Shown: positions 22,748-31,782 of the stretch, in pieces
Layout: each line of letters opens with the position of its first letter
Position numbering within the stretch: position 1 is the stretch's first letter
Assembly (NCBI RefSeq): GCF_001975725.1
Contig: NZ_CP019434.1
Span: 2,005,486-2,069,485, forward strand
Direction of reading: 5' to 3'
DNA: 64,000 nucleotides
DNA from: Acidihalobacter ferrooxydans
GTDB taxonomy: Bacteria; Pseudomonadota; Gammaproteobacteria; DSM-5130; Acidihalobacteraceae
Made by a program: the position numbers and the translations under genes
Notes under the pieces: model-generated
What the model was told of the DNA's origin: nothing
Databases searched by the model: none
Seen by the model: only the letters and a program-made list of their open reading frames with translations

Positions 22748-25700
22748 TCAACTATCCGGCTGACCGTTGCCGTTCGTCGCGTAGCGCAGGTGCACATTCT
22801 GTTCACCTGCGAGCTGACGCAGGCGATGCAGCAATTCGTCGCTGGGACGCACTTGCCAGGCGTCGCCGAATTTCAGCCGTGCGGATGCACTGCGGCCGCG
22901 ATACTGCACGAACACCGGGCACCCCCCCTGGCGAAACGGCTTGAGGGTGTGCTCCAACTCGCCGATAAACCCGTTCAGACTTCCTTCGTTGCTGACGGTC
23001 AGTTCGAGATTCTGCGCGAAACGGGCGCGCGCCTGTTCGATGCTGTAGACGCGCCTGGCGCGCACGCGTTGGCGTCCACTGAAATTATCGACGCCGATGC
23101 CCGCCTCGATGACGACCAGCGCATCCTTGACCAGCAGATCGGCATACGTTTCGTATTCCTCGCCGAACACGCCGACTTCGAGGCGCCCAGTGCGATCATC
23201 CAGCGTGACGAACGCGAACCGACCGGACGGCCCGTTGCGGGTGTTCAATCCGACCACCAGTCCAGCGACAACCACGGTGCGCTCCTTGCGCTCGCCACGC
23301 CCGCGGCTGCCGTCGCTCGGCTCGTCCTGCAGCCAGGCCTCGATCGGAGCGGTCACCATATGCGCAAGTTCGGACTGGTAGCGTTCGATGGGATGCCCGG
23401 TCAGATACAGCCCCAGGGTTTCCTTTTCAGCGGCCAGACGTTCGTCCTCGGGCCATTCCGGCAACGGCGCGGGCGCAAGGCCCAGTTCAAGTTCCGGGGC
23501 GTTGCCGAACAGATCGACCTGCCCCAGATCGGCATCCCGGCGGTACTGCTCGGCCGCCCGCACCGCTTCCGGCAGACTGGCCATGAGCGTGGCGCGGTTA
23601 TGGCCGATAAGGTCCAGCGCGCCGCCGCGAATCAGCGCTTCAAGGGCGCGGCGGTTGACCTTTTGTCCGATCAGCCGCTTGCACAGATCGTTCAGATCCG
23701 CGAATGTGCCGCCGGCGGTGCGCTCTTCGAGCATGCTGCCGATGGCCGACTCGCCGACGCCCTTGATCGCGCCCAGACCGTAAAGAATGGTGTGTTCGTC
23801 GAGCACGGTGAAACGGTGCGCGGAACGGTTGATGTCAGGCGGCATCACCTTCAGATCGAGACGCCGGCATTCCTCGATCAGATTGACCACCTTGTCGGTG
23901 TTGTCCATGTCCGCCGAGAGCACGGCCGCCATGAATGCGGCGCGATGGTGTGTTTTGAGCCAGGCCGTCTGGTAGGACAGCAAGGCATAGGCCGCCGAAT
24001 GTGATTTGTTGAAACCGTAGCCGGCGAATTTCTCCATCAGATCGAAGATATAGGTCGCGACACCTTCATCAACGCCCTGTCCGACCGCGCCCTCGGTGAA
24101 AATCGCGCGCTGCTTGGCCATTTCCTCGGGCTTCTTCTTGCCCATCGCGCGGCGGAGCATGTCCGCGCCGCCCAGTGTGTAGCCAGCCAGCACCTGCGCG
24201 ATCTGCATGACTTGTTCCTGATACAGAATCACGCCGTAGGTCGGCTTGAGGATCGGCTCCAGCGCCGGATGCGGATACTCGACCCTGGCTCGCCCGTGCT
24301 TGCGGTTGATGAAATCGTCGACCATGCCCGACTGCAGCGGCCCCGGACGGTAGAGCGCGACCAGCGCGATAATGTCCTCGAAGTTATCGGGCTGCAGACG
24401 CTTGATCAGTTCCTGCATGCCCGTGGATTCGAGCTGGAACACGGCAGTGGTCTGATGCCGCTTGAGCAACTCGTAGGTCGCCTTGTCGTCCAGCGGTAGC
24501 TGATTGATATCCACTGGCGGCTCGTCGGCGGCGCGGCCACGGTCGATGTTCTGCACCGCCCAGTCGATGATGGTGAGCGTGCGCAGGCCGAGAAAATCGA
24601 ACTTGACCAGACCAATCGCCTCGACGTCGTCTTTATCGAACTGCGTGACCAGGCTGCCGCCGCCCTCTTCACAGTACAGCGGCGTGAAATCCGTCAAATC
24701 GCTCGGCGCGATCACCACGCCGCCGGCGTGTTTGCCGGCGTTGCGCGCGAGCCCTTCAAGACTGCGCGCAAGATCGATCAGCGCGGTGACTTCCTCCTCG
24801 TCCGTGTAGGCACGCTTGAGCTCCTCCTCCTGCGCCAGCGCCTTGTCGAGTGTGATGCCGAGCTCGAACGGGATCAGCTTGGCGATACGGTCGACGAAAC
24901 CGTACGGATGGCCCAGTACGCGACCCACGTCGCGCACTACTGCCTTGGCTGCCATGCTGCCGTAAGTGATGATCTGCGAAACCTGATTGCGACCGTAGCG
25001 TTCGGCCACGTAATCGATGACGCGGTCGCGCCCTTCCATGCAGAAGTCGACGTCGAAGTCCGGCATGGAGACACGTTCCGGGTTGAGAAATCGCTCGAAA
25101 AGAAGGTCGTAACGGATTGGATCCAGGTCAGTTATTTTCAGGGAATACGCGACCAGCGACCCGGCGCCTGAGCCACGCCCCGGCCCGACCGGCACGCCGT
25201 TTTGCTTCGCCCACTGGATAAAGTCGGCCACAATCAGGAAGTAACCGGGGAACCCCATTTCAATGATGACATCGAGTTCGCGTTGCAGGCGAGCGTAATA
25301 CGGTTGTGCCTGCTCGGCGAAATTCTCTGCGCTGCGGTCGAACAGTCCATCGAGTCGGGCTTCCAGACCCTGCTCGGCTGCGCGGCGCAGATACGCCTGC
25401 GTACTCATGCCCTCCGGTACCGGAAATTGCGGCAATACCGTATTGCCGAGCGTCAGTTTGACGTTGCAGCGCTTGGCGATTTCCACGCTGTTCTCCAGCG
25501 CCTCCGGCAAGTCCGCAAATAAGGCCGTCATTTCCTGAGCGGAACGCAGATACTGTTGTTCGCTGTAGCGCCTGATGCGGCGCGGATCGGCGAGCATGTC
25601 GCCATCGCGGATGCACACGCGTGCCTCGTGGGCCGCGAAATCCTCGGGCTGCAAAAACCGCACGTCATTGGTCGCCACCACCGGGGTATCGGTCGCTGCC

Positions 25701-26278
25701 GCAAGCCCGACTGCGGCGTGCAGGTAAGCCTCGTCACCTTCGCGGCCGGTGCGCTGCACCTCAAGGTAAAAACGATCCGGAAACAGTGCGTGCCATTGCT
25801 CAAGCAGGGCCGCCGCATTGTCCGCGTTGCCGGCCAGCAGCGCGCGGCCAATCTCTCCGGTTCGCCCTCCCGACAACGCGATCAGGCCATCGCTTGCACC
25901 ATCGAGCCAATCGAAATCGAGCATCGGCGTACCGCTATACTGTCCATGCTGATAACCGCGGGAAATCAGGCGGGTCAGATTACGATAGCCAATGTCGTTC
26001 TGGCACAGCAGTAACACACGGGCGGGCGCGCCATCGTCAGCCGCTCCCGGCCGCCCGGGGCGACGCACCCAGGTATCCACACCGATAATCGGTTTGATGC
26101 CATGGCGCTGAGCGGCGCGGTAGAACTTGACCATGGCGAACAGATTGCTCTGATCGGTCAGCGCCACCGCTGGCATCTCAAGTTCCGCCAAGCGTTTCAT
26201 TAATGGCGAAATGCGCAGTACGCTGTCAACCAGCGAATACTCGGTGTGGAGCGAAAGATGGACGAACGAAGGTTGCAT
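22748..26278 (-). CDS. dnaE: DNA polymerase III subunit alpha
   Basis: Replicative polymerase of 1176 residues, close to the usual 1160. The PHP domain starts FVHLSLHTEYSLVDS. The palm carries PDFDVDFCMEGRDRVIDY and other DnaE1 motifs such as GPGRGSGAGSLVAY. The HhH, beta-binding and OB-fold regions follow, with the C-terminus ending in an OB/tau-binding area. The ATG at 26278 gives the family-typical start. The upstream frame runs through repeat A3 and is not coding. The first gene of the leftward housekeeping cluster; its promoter must lie near or within A3. Confidence 0.98.
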   Translation of the reverse strand: MQPSFVHLSLHTEYSLVDSVLRISPLMKRLAELEMPAVALTDQSNLFAMVKFYRAAQRHGIKPIIGVDTWVRRPGRPGAADDGAPARVLLLCQNDIGYRNLTRLISRGYQHGQYSGTPMLDFDWLDGASDGLIALSGGRTGEIGRALLAGNADNAAALLEQWHALFPDRFYLEVQRTGREGDEAYLHAAVGLAAATDTPVVATNDVRFLQPEDFAAHEARVCIRDGDMLADPRRIRRYSEQQYLRSAQEMTALFADLPEALENSVEIAKRCNVKLTLGNTVLPQFPVPEGMSTQAYLRRAAEQGLEARLDGLFDRSAENFAEQAQPYYARLQRELDVIIEMGFPGYFLIVADFIQWAKQNGVPVGPGRGSGAGSLVAYSLKITDLDPIRYDLLFERFLNPERVSMPDFDVDFCMEGRDRVIDYVAERYGRNQVSQIITYGSMAAKAVVRDVGRVLGHPYGFVDRIAKLIPFELGITLDKALAQEEELKRAYTDEEEVTALIDLARSLEGLARNAGKHAGGVVIAPSDLTDFTPLYCEEGGGSLVTQFDKDDVEAIGLVKFDFLGLRTLTIIDWAVQNIDRGRAADEPPVDINQLPLDDKATYELLKRHQTTAVFQLESTGMQELIKRLQPDNFEDIIALVALYRPGPLQSGMVDDFINRKHGRARVEYPHPALEPILKPTYGVILYQEQVMQIAQVLAGYTLGGADMLRRAMGKKKPEEMAKQRAIFTEGAVGQGVDEGVATYIFDLMEKFAGYGFNKSHSAAYALLSYQTAWLKTHHRAAFMAAVLSADMDNTDKVVNLIEECRRLDLKVMPPDINRSAHRFTVLDEHTILYGLGAIKGVGESAIGSMLEERTAGGTFADLNDLCKRLIGQKVNRRALEALIRGGALDLIGHNRATLMASLPEAVRAAEQYRRDADLGQVDLFGNAPELELGLAPAPLPEWPEDERLAAEKETLGLYLTGHPIERYQSELAHMVTAPIEAWLQDEPSDGSRGRGERKERTVVVAGLVVGLNTRNGPSGRFAFVTLDDRTGRLEVGVFGEEYETYADLLVKDALVVIEAGIGVDNFSGRQRVRARRVYSIEQARARFAQNLELTVSNEGSLNGFIGELEHTLKPFRQGGCPVFVQYRGRSASARLKFGDAWQVRPSDELLHRLRQLAGEQNVHLRYATNGNGQPDS

Positions 26279-26318
26279 GAGGAAACCGGATGCTTGCGTG
26301 AAATCGAACTGTGTCGGG

Positions 26319-26410
26319 AGCCTGTCAGGCCTGAAAAAAATCGGCAGCGGGCCGGGACAATGGGCCCATTTCCCGCGCGCCTCGCTACGATCCTTCAAGT
26401 CCAACAGGCT
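26319..26410 (-). repeat. Family A inverted-repeat element, degenerate copy A3
   Basis: A 92-bp relic. Both ends match A2 (AGCCTGTC... and ...TCAAGTCCAACAGGCT), as do inner pieces near each end (AATCGGC, CGCGCCTCGCTACGATCC), but the middle about 65 bp is missing. It lies in the divergent dnaE/cysZ promoter region, 41 bases from the dnaE start. Confidence 0.6.
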
Positions 26411-26501
26411 TGTAGCTTACTGCAAAACCGGGTGCAATGACCGGCCAGGGTCGGTTCGCTACGGTGGCATTGACACGCCGCCCGCAGGCACAATAGACCC
26501 T

Positions 26502-27284
26502 ATGCTCAGCGACTTTTTAATCGGTTTCGCCTACATCTTTCGCGGCCTCAAGCTGATCGGCCAACCCGATTTGCGACGCTATGTCGTGCTGCCGCTGCTG
26601 ATCAACACCGTGCTGTTCGCGGTTGCTCTCTTCGGGCTGGCAGCGTTTCTCGACAGCCTGATGCAGCGCTACATACCGCACTGGCTGAGCTGGCTCGAAT
26701 GGCTGCTCTGGCCGCTGCTCGCGATCGGTTTCGGGGTGATCGTCTTCTATACCTTCACGCTGGTCGCCAATCTCATCGCCGCTTCGTTTACCGGGCTTCT
26801 GGCGGAGCGTATCGAACAGCGCCTCGGCGGTCGACCGCCCAGTGCCGATGCCAGTTTGTGGGGTAATGTGCACGCTGGACTGATCGCGATGCGCACGCAA
26901 CTTTCCGCACTGATCTATATGCTGCTGTGGGCCATACCGCTTCTGCTGCTGAGCCTGATTCCCTGGCTCGCGTTTCTGCTGACGCCACTGTGGTTGATTT
27001 TCTCGTCCTGGATGCTGGCGCTCGGCTATCTGGCGATCCCGACGGGTAACCATAGCTTTGATTTTCGCCGCGACCGGGCGATCGCCACCGAACACCGTGC
27101 ACTCATGCTTGGACTTGGCGCCGGCATCACGCTGCTGACGGTGATCCCGATCCTGAACTTCCTCGTGCTCGCCGCAGGCACCGCGGCGGCAACCGCCCTG
27201 TGGACCGAACGCCTCGCACCCTCACTGCCCTTCGGCCGCGAGTCTCGCAACGTCAGCCTGGACGTGGATAACGGCCTGCGCTGA
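26502..27284 (+). CDS. cysZ: CysZ/EI24-family membrane protein, probable sulfate permease
   Basis: Inner-membrane protein of 260 residues with four or more long hydrophobic segments. It has the family start DFLIGFAYIFRGLKLIGQPDLRRYV and internal blocks FTLVANLIAASFTGLLAE and FDFRRDRA. CysZ mediates sulfate uptake for cysteine synthesis in E. coli. The convergent neighbour is cysM, which supports a sulfur-assimilation role. The ATG at 26502 is the only start that fits the family N-terminus. Confidence 0.88.
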   Translation: MLSDFLIGFAYIFRGLKLIGQPDLRRYVVLPLLINTVLFAVALFGLAAFLDSLMQRYIPHWLSWLEWLLWPLLAIGFGVIVFYTFTLVANLIAASFTGLLAERIEQRLGGRPPSADASLWGNVHAGLIAMRTQLSALIYMLLWAIPLLLLSLIPWLAFLLTPLWLIFSSWMLALGYLAIPTGNHSFDFRRDRAIATEHRALMLGLGAGITLLTVIPILNFLVLAAGTAAATALWTERLAPSLPFGRESRNVSLDVDNGLR

Positions 27285-27447
27285 GAAACCATTCTGCAAG
27301 CCCCGGCTCCTCATCGACTCAGACTCCATCGACTGAAACTTCATCGACTCAGACTCCATCAACCGGGTCCATTGAGTCCGGCTCCGAATGACGAATCCGG
27401 ATTCGCTGTATTCGGCCTTGAAACAGACGCCGGAAACCAGCCCCATC
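27285..27447. other. cysZ downstream region
   Basis: No gene seen. It contains the 15-bp tandem array at 27315-27374 and borders element B1. Confidence 0.4.
27315..27374. repeat. 15-bp tandem repeat, about four units
   Basis: Units CGACTCAGACTCCAT, CGACTGAAACTTCAT and CGACTCAGACTCCAT follow head to tail, then a decayed fourth unit at 27360-27374. Part of the unit, CGACTCAGACTC, appears again at 27604-27615, just beyond element B1. The element may therefore have landed in or near the array. Confidence 0.65.
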
Positions 27448-27601
27448 CCGAATGTTTCATAACTAGTGCCGGTATCGCGCGGGATAGGAATGAACAAGGG
27501 ACCACAGCAGGAGCGACGTGTCGGCGAGTACGGTCGACTGGAGCGATACTCCTCATGGAATCAAAAACCCGCGAACCCGGTAGTCGTTGTGAAATATCCG
27601 G
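27448..27601 (+). repeat. Family B inverted-repeat element, copy B1
   Basis: A 154-bp element with 16-bp terminal inverted repeats, CCGAATGTTTCATAAC and the complement of CCGGATATTTCACAAC (13 of 16 match). It aligns end to end with 47306-47458. No coding capacity. It sits between the convergent cysZ and cysM stops, ending 12 bases before cysM. Confidence 0.72.
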
Positions 27602-27613
27602 ACCGACTCAGAC

Positions 27614-28495
27614 TCAAGCCGGAAACACGCCGGTAGAAATATATCGATCTCCCCGGTCACAGATGATCGACACGATCGTCGCATGCTCCACTTCAGCAGA
27701 CAGCTGCAGCGCAGCGGCTACTGCCCCACCCGACGACACACCGCAAAAAATACCCTCTTCCGCCGCCAGTCGCCGCATGGTCTGCTCGGCCTCGACCTGG
27801 GAAATGTCGATGATGCGATCCACTCTGGCCGGGTCGAATATCTTCGGCAAATAGGCCTCCGGCCAACGGCGTATGCCAGGGATGGTCGTGCCCTCCTGCG
27901 GTTGTACGCCGACGATCTGCACTGCGTCATTGCGTGTTTTGAGATAGGCCGATGTACCCATGATGGTGCCGGTCGTGCCCATCGAGCTGACGAAATGCGT
28001 GATTTCACCAGCGGTGTCGCGCCAGATCTCCGGGCCGGTGCTCTCGTAGTGTGCCAACGGGTTGTCCGGATTGGAGAACTGATCGAGCACACGGCCCTTG
28101 CCTTCGGCCTGCATTTGCAGCGCGAGGTCACGCGCCACCTCCATGTCTTCAACCAGTATCAGTTCGGCGCCGTAGGCCTTCATGCCGGCGCGCCGCTCGG
28201 CGCTCATGTTCGAGGGCATGATCAAAATCATGCGATAGCCGCGAATCGCCGCCACCATGGCCAGCGCGATGCCGGTGTTGCCGCTGGTGGCCTCGATCAG
28301 CGTGTCGCCGGGGCGAATGTCGCCGCGTTCCTCGGCGTGCAGGATCATGCTCAGCGCCGGGCGGTCTTTGACCGAGCCGGCCGGGTTGTTGCCTTCGAGC
28401 TTGACCAGCACGGTGTTGGAGGTGTCTCCCGGCATGCGTTGCAGACGCACCAGCGGCGTGTTGCCGATGAATTTCTCGATGGTGGGGTATTCCAT
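27614..28495 (-). CDS. cysM: Cysteine synthase B (O-acetylserine sulfhydrylase B)
   Basis: PLP enzyme that makes cysteine from O-acetylserine and sulfide, or S-sulfocysteine from thiosulfate. The 293-residue protein has the PLP lysine at residue 43 in NNPAGSVKDRPA, the substrate loop EATSGNTGIALA, and the pyridoxal-phosphate glycine loop SSMGTTGTIMG. The CysM-type context (EGNNPAGS rather than EPxNPxxS) supports the B isozyme. The stop codon falls in repeat-derived sequence next to element B1. Confidence 0.94.
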   Translation of the reverse strand: MEYPTIEKFIGNTPLVRLQRMPGDTSNTVLVKLEGNNPAGSVKDRPALSMILHAEERGDIRPGDTLIEATSGNTGIALAMVAAIRGYRMILIMPSNMSAERRAGMKAYGAELILVEDMEVARDLALQMQAEGKGRVLDQFSNPDNPLAHYESTGPEIWRDTAGEITHFVSSMGTTGTIMGTSAYLKTRNDAVQIVGVQPQEGTTIPGIRRWPEAYLPKIFDPARVDRIIDISQVEAEQTMRRLAAEEGIFCGVSSGGAVAAALQLSAEVEHATIVSIICDRGDRYISTGVFPA

Positions 28496-28595
28496 ACGCG
28501 GCTCCTTGGCCGGGTGACAGCTAGCGTCTGTGTTATCGGTGAACGTCAGCGCGCCCGCTTGTACGAATTGCTAGACAATTACTGCATGAGAAAAA

Positions 28596-28961
28596 TCACG
28601 GACAGGTTTCTCGCAGATTCGCCAGAGGAACCCACCCTGATTCCGAACTATCTGGATTGCTGCACCAGCACCACCCATTCAGAATTTTCAGACCAAGAAG
28701 TGCATCGCCCTCTCGAACATTCAATTCTTTCGCCGTGTAGTCATCACGGGCACGGGCGTTAGTACCATTGATGACCTCAATCAGCTGTGCCGGAACCCAT
28801 CCACCTCTCTGTCCTGGTGTGTCACAGAAAAACCAGTCGTCCCAATCCTCCGGACCTTCATACTTTTCACCTATGACAAGCGGAGCACCTTTTTCAAAGG
28901 TAATCGGTTCAGGGTATGCACTCGTGTGGGCTTGAACAACCAGGTATGACTTTGTTTCCAT
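28596..28961 (-). CDS. Small protein with two SH3-like domains
   Basis: A 121-residue soluble protein without signal peptide or membrane segment. It is two SH3-type barrels in tandem. Repeat 1, about residues 5-60, has TSAYPEPITFEKGAPLVI and ends GGWVPAQLIEV. Repeat 2, about 68-118, has DDYTAKELNVREGDALLGL, the tryptophan-rich NGWCWC and SGWVPLANL. These match the ALYDY, Trp and VP landmarks of eukaryote-like variant SH3 domains found sporadically in bacteria. The local DNA is more AT-rich than the flanking cysM and acpS. Binding partners unknown. Confidence 0.75.
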   Translation of the reverse strand: METKSYLVVQAHTSAYPEPITFEKGAPLVIGEKYEGPEDWDDWFFCDTPGQRGGWVPAQLIEVINGTNARARDDYTAKELNVREGDALLGLKILNGWCWCSNPDSSESGWVPLANLRETCP

Positions 28962-28985
28962 ATCTGAATCCTGTGCACTGAACGC

Positions 28986-29369
28986 TTAATCTCCGTCCAG
29001 CACGACGAAGGCGATCACGTGTTCGCGCTCGTCGCTCAGCGACAGATGCCATTGCGTGGCGCCCAAAGCATAGGCCCTGCGCAGCGCGCCGCCGGCGAGG
29101 ATCAGCTCCGGACGCCCCAAGGCGTCGTGGCCGACGCGTAAATCGTGCAGATACACACCGTGAGCGATGCCGGTCCCCAGCGCCTTGGCTCCGGCCTCCT
29201 TGGCGGCGAAACGCTTGGCCAGATAACGCGCCGGCTCGCGCTGGCTTTCCAGCCCGGTGCGTTCGTCCGGGTGCAGGATGCGTTCCACGGCGCGCCGGCC
29301 GTGGCGTTCGTACAAGCGCTCGACGCGCGCAACCGCCACGAGGTCGACGCCGATGCCGCGAACGCTCAC
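28986..29369 (-). CDS. acpS: Holo-[acyl-carrier-protein] synthase
   Basis: Transfers 4'-phosphopantetheine from CoA to ACP. The 127-residue protein has the Mg-binding start [12 protein letters not shown] and the catalytic [17 protein letters not shown]. It overlaps pdxJ by ATGA at 29366-29369, which is the standard pdxJ-acpS arrangement, and closes the long rpoE-to-acpS cluster. Confidence 0.95.
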   Translation of the reverse strand: MSVRGIGVDLVAVARVERLYERHGRRAVERILHPDERTGLESQREPARYLAKRFAAKEAGAKALGTGIAHGVYLHDLRVGHDALGRPELILAGGALRRAYALGATQWHLSLSDEREHVIAFVVLDGD

Positions 29370-30091
29370 GAGGCCCTTGCGGCAAGTATCAGCGCTTTCA
29401 TTTCGCGCGTGGCCTGCTCCAAGCCGACGAACAGCGCACGGGCGACGATGGAATGGCCGATGTTCAGCTCGACCAGCTCCGGAATCGCCGCGACGGTGGT
29501 AACGTTCTCGTAGTCCAGCCCGTGGCCGGCGTTGACCTGGATGCCGGCGGCGTGCGCGGCGGCGGTCATGGCGCGGATGCGTTCCAGTTCCGCCGCACGC
29601 GCGGCTGCGCCGGCGGCACTGGCGTAGGTGCCGGTGTGCAGCTCGATGACCGGTGCGCCGGTGGCCAGGATCGCATCGAGCAGCGCCACGTCGGGTTCGA
29701 CGAACAGCGACACGCGCACGCCGCCCTCGCGCAAGCGGGCGCAGGCGTTGATCAGGCGCTGGCCCATGCCGCTCACGTCCAGTCCGCCCTCGGTGGTCAG
29801 TTCCTCGCGCTTTTCGGGGACGATGCAGCAGTCGCTGGGTTGCACCTTCAGGGCGATGCCGACCATCTCGTCGGTAGCCGCCATCTCCATGTTGAGGTGC
29901 GTCGTGAGGTGATCGTGCGCGGTCAGGATATCGGCATCCTGAATGTGGCGTCGGTCCTCGCGCAAATGCATGGTGATGGCATCCGCGCCGCCGCGCTCGA
30001 CGGTGCGGATCGCGTCCGGAATGCTGGGATACGGAGTGTGCCGAGCCTGCCGCAGGGTGGCAACGTGATCGATATTGACGCCGAGTTTCAT
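29366..30091 (-). CDS. pdxJ: Pyridoxine 5'-phosphate synthase
   Basis: Last step of deoxyxylulose-dependent vitamin B6 synthesis. The 241-residue TIM barrel starts [17 protein letters not shown] and carries HLREDRRHI, the phosphate-binding SLFVEPD and [13 protein letters not shown] chose the ATG at 30091. The longer open frame lies antisense-like within recO and has no PdxJ similarity. It follows recO by 10 bases. Confidence 0.97.
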   Translation of the reverse strand: MKLGVNIDHVATLRQARHTPYPSIPDAIRTVERGGADAITMHLREDRRHIQDADILTAHDHLTTHLNMEMAATDEMVGIALKVQPSDCCIVPEKREELTTEGGLDVSGMGQRLINACARLREGGVRVSLFVEPDVALLDAILATGAPVIELHTGTYASAAGAAARAAELERIRAMTAAAHAAGIQVNAGHGLDYENVTTVAAIPELVELNIGHSIVARALFVGLEQATREMKALILAARAS

Positions 30092-30101
30092 GAATAAATC
30101 T

Positions 30102-30833
30102 TCAAAGGTCGGGAGCGTTATTGTCGGCCATTCGCCGCAGGCGTGCCAGCCCACCGAGCAGTTCGCGAGTGCGCAGAGCGCGCCGGCCGAGACGGGCTTC
30201 AAGCGCACCGCGCAGGAGTTGCTTGGCGACGCGCCGGGTTTGAGCCTCGCGCCAGTCGCGCGCGGCCATGGCGAGCAGCGCGCTGCCGGGGAATGTGTCC
30301 GCGCCCTGCCCGGCCGTGCGCACCGCGCCATGCTGCTCGACGTAGCGGTAGCGCGCCTGCGGATCAAGCGCTTCGCCGTCGGCCGCGTAGGCCAGGGTGA
30401 GGCCGTAGCCGAGGGCGTCGAGCAGGTCGAGTTCGAAGTCGCGCAAAACCGGTTCCAGCGCCTCGCCGGCCGCCATCTGCATCAGCGCGCGCGCGTAGGC
30501 CTGGAAAATCTCGTCACAGGCATCGTGGCGCGTCAGCAGGCGCATGAGCAGTTCGTTGAGATACAGCGCGGCCGGCAGACCGGCGGGCGGCAGACGATGG
30601 CGGTCGAGCTCTTCCGCGCCGGTCAGAGTATGCAGCTCACCGCGCGGACTCCAGCGCAGTTGGAGACGGTGAAACGGTTGCAAGGCGCCGGCCTGCCCGC
30701 CACGCCCGCGTCGCGCACCGCGGGCGATCAGGCCGAGCCGACCATGATCGGCAGTGAGCACTTCGAGCAGCAGGCTGGTCTCGCGGTACGCACGCGCGTG
30801 CAACACGTAGCCTTCGTCCTGCAGTTCGCTCAC
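30102..30833 (-). CDS. recO: DNA repair protein RecO
   Basis: RecFOR-pathway mediator of 243 residues. It has the N-terminal OB fold ([21 protein letters not shown]), the GARRGRG linker and the helical domain ([12 protein letters not shown]). It lacks the zinc-finger cysteines, as many proteobacterial RecO do. It overlaps era by four bases (30830-30833), the usual coupling. Confidence 0.93.
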   Translation of the reverse strand: MSELQDEGYVLHARAYRETSLLLEVLTADHGRLGLIARGARRGRGGQAGALQPFHRLQLRWSPRGELHTLTGAEELDRHRLPPAGLPAALYLNELLMRLLTRHDACDEIFQAYARALMQMAAGEALEPVLRDFELDLLDALGYGLTLAYAADGEALDPQARYRYVEQHGAVRTAGQGADTFPGSALLAMAARDWREAQTRRVAKQLLRGALEARLGRRALRTRELLGGLARLRRMADNNAPDL

Positions 30834-31735
30834 TTCAGATCGTCCAGCTCCAGGCTGTGCAGAAACCGCGGGTCGTCCTGCCAGCCGGCGCGCACCTTCA
30901 CCCAGAGTTGCAGGAACACCTTGCGCTCGACCAGCGCTTCCAGCGACTGCCGCGCAGCGCTGCCGATGGTTTTGAGGCGCGTACCGCCTTTGCCGATCAG
31001 GATCGCCTTCTGGCCGTCGCGCTCGACCCAGACGGTGGCGATGATACGGACCAGCGTCGGCGATTCCTCGAATTGCTCGATGGTCACCGCCGCTGCGTAG
31101 GGCACTTCCTCGCCCAGGCTGCGCATGATCTGCTCACGGATAAACTCCGCGCTGATGAAGCGCAGGCTGCGGTCGGTGAGCTGGTCTTGCGGATAGCGTG
31201 CGCCCCCTTCAGGCAAATGCGCGAGGGTGTGTTCGACGAGACGCTGCGCGTTGTCTCCCTTGAGGGCGGAAATTGGAAAAATCTCGACAAATTCGTATTT
31301 GACGGCGATTGATTGCAGAAACGGCAGCAGATCCTCGCGCCGCTTCAGGCGGTCGATCTTGTTGACCAGCAGCATAACCGGGCGGGCTTCGCGCACCAGC
31401 GAGGCAAGAATGCGATCTTCGGCTTCGTCCCATTGACCGGCGGCGATCATGAACCAGACCACATCGGCCTCGATCACCGCTCCGAGCGCCGCGCGGTTGA
31501 GTGCATGATTGAGCGCGCGGGCGCCGCGCATGCGGTGAATGCCGGGCGTATCGAGTAGCGCCAGTTGCCCGCCGGGTTGCTCGACCACCCCGAGGATACG
31601 GTGGCGCGTGGTCTGCGGCTTGTCGGCAGTGATCGACAGCTTCTGCCCCAGCAATCGGTTGAGTAATGTCGATTTGCCGACGTTCGGTCTGCCCACGATG
31701 GCGACGCTGCCGCCGCGGCGTGCCATGTCAGTCAT
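30830..31735 (-). CDS. era: GTPase Era
   Basis: Essential GTPase for 16S rRNA maturation and 30S assembly. The 301-residue protein has G1 GRPNVGKS (15-22), G3 DTPG, G4 NKID and a C-terminal KH domain ending AILIGKGGTRLKTIG. I chose the ATG at 31735 because its first four bases are the overlapping end (ATGA) of a tiny repeat-encoded frame that begins in the rnc stop. An in-frame ATG nine bases later is an alternative. No ordinary Shine-Dalgarno is visible, so translation probably depends on coupling. Confidence 0.95.
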   Translation of the reverse strand: MTDMARRGGSVAIVGRPNVGKSTLLNRLLGQKLSITADKPQTTRHRILGVVEQPGGQLALLDTPGIHRMRGARALNHALNRAALGAVIEADVVWFMIAAGQWDEAEDRILASLVREARPVMLLVNKIDRLKRREDLLPFLQSIAVKYEFVEIFPISALKGDNAQRLVEHTLAHLPEGGARYPQDQLTDRSLRFISAEFIREQIMRSLGEEVPYAAAVTIEQFEESPTLVRIIATVWVERDGQKAILIGKGGTRLKTIGSAARQSLEALVERKVFLQLWVKVRAGWQDDPRFLHSLELDDLK

Positions 31736-31782
31736 GTGATATCTGTCGTCATGTAATCGGTTGTCATGAAATCTGTCATCAT
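31732..31782 (-). CDS. 16-codon mini-ORF of 15-bp repeats bridging rnc and era
   Basis: The rnc-era gap is filled by a tandem repeat of 15 bp (consensus ATGACRACMGATTWC). Read in one frame it encodes MMTDFMTTDYMTTDIT. The first ATG overlaps the rnc stop as ATGA (31782-31779). The final TGA overlaps the era start as ATGA (31735-31732). A ribosome finishing rnc could thus restart, cross the array and restart at era. The peptide is unlikely to have a function of its own. Whether the frame is translated is inference. Confidence 0.4.
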   Translation of the reverse strand: MMTDFMTTDYMTTDIT

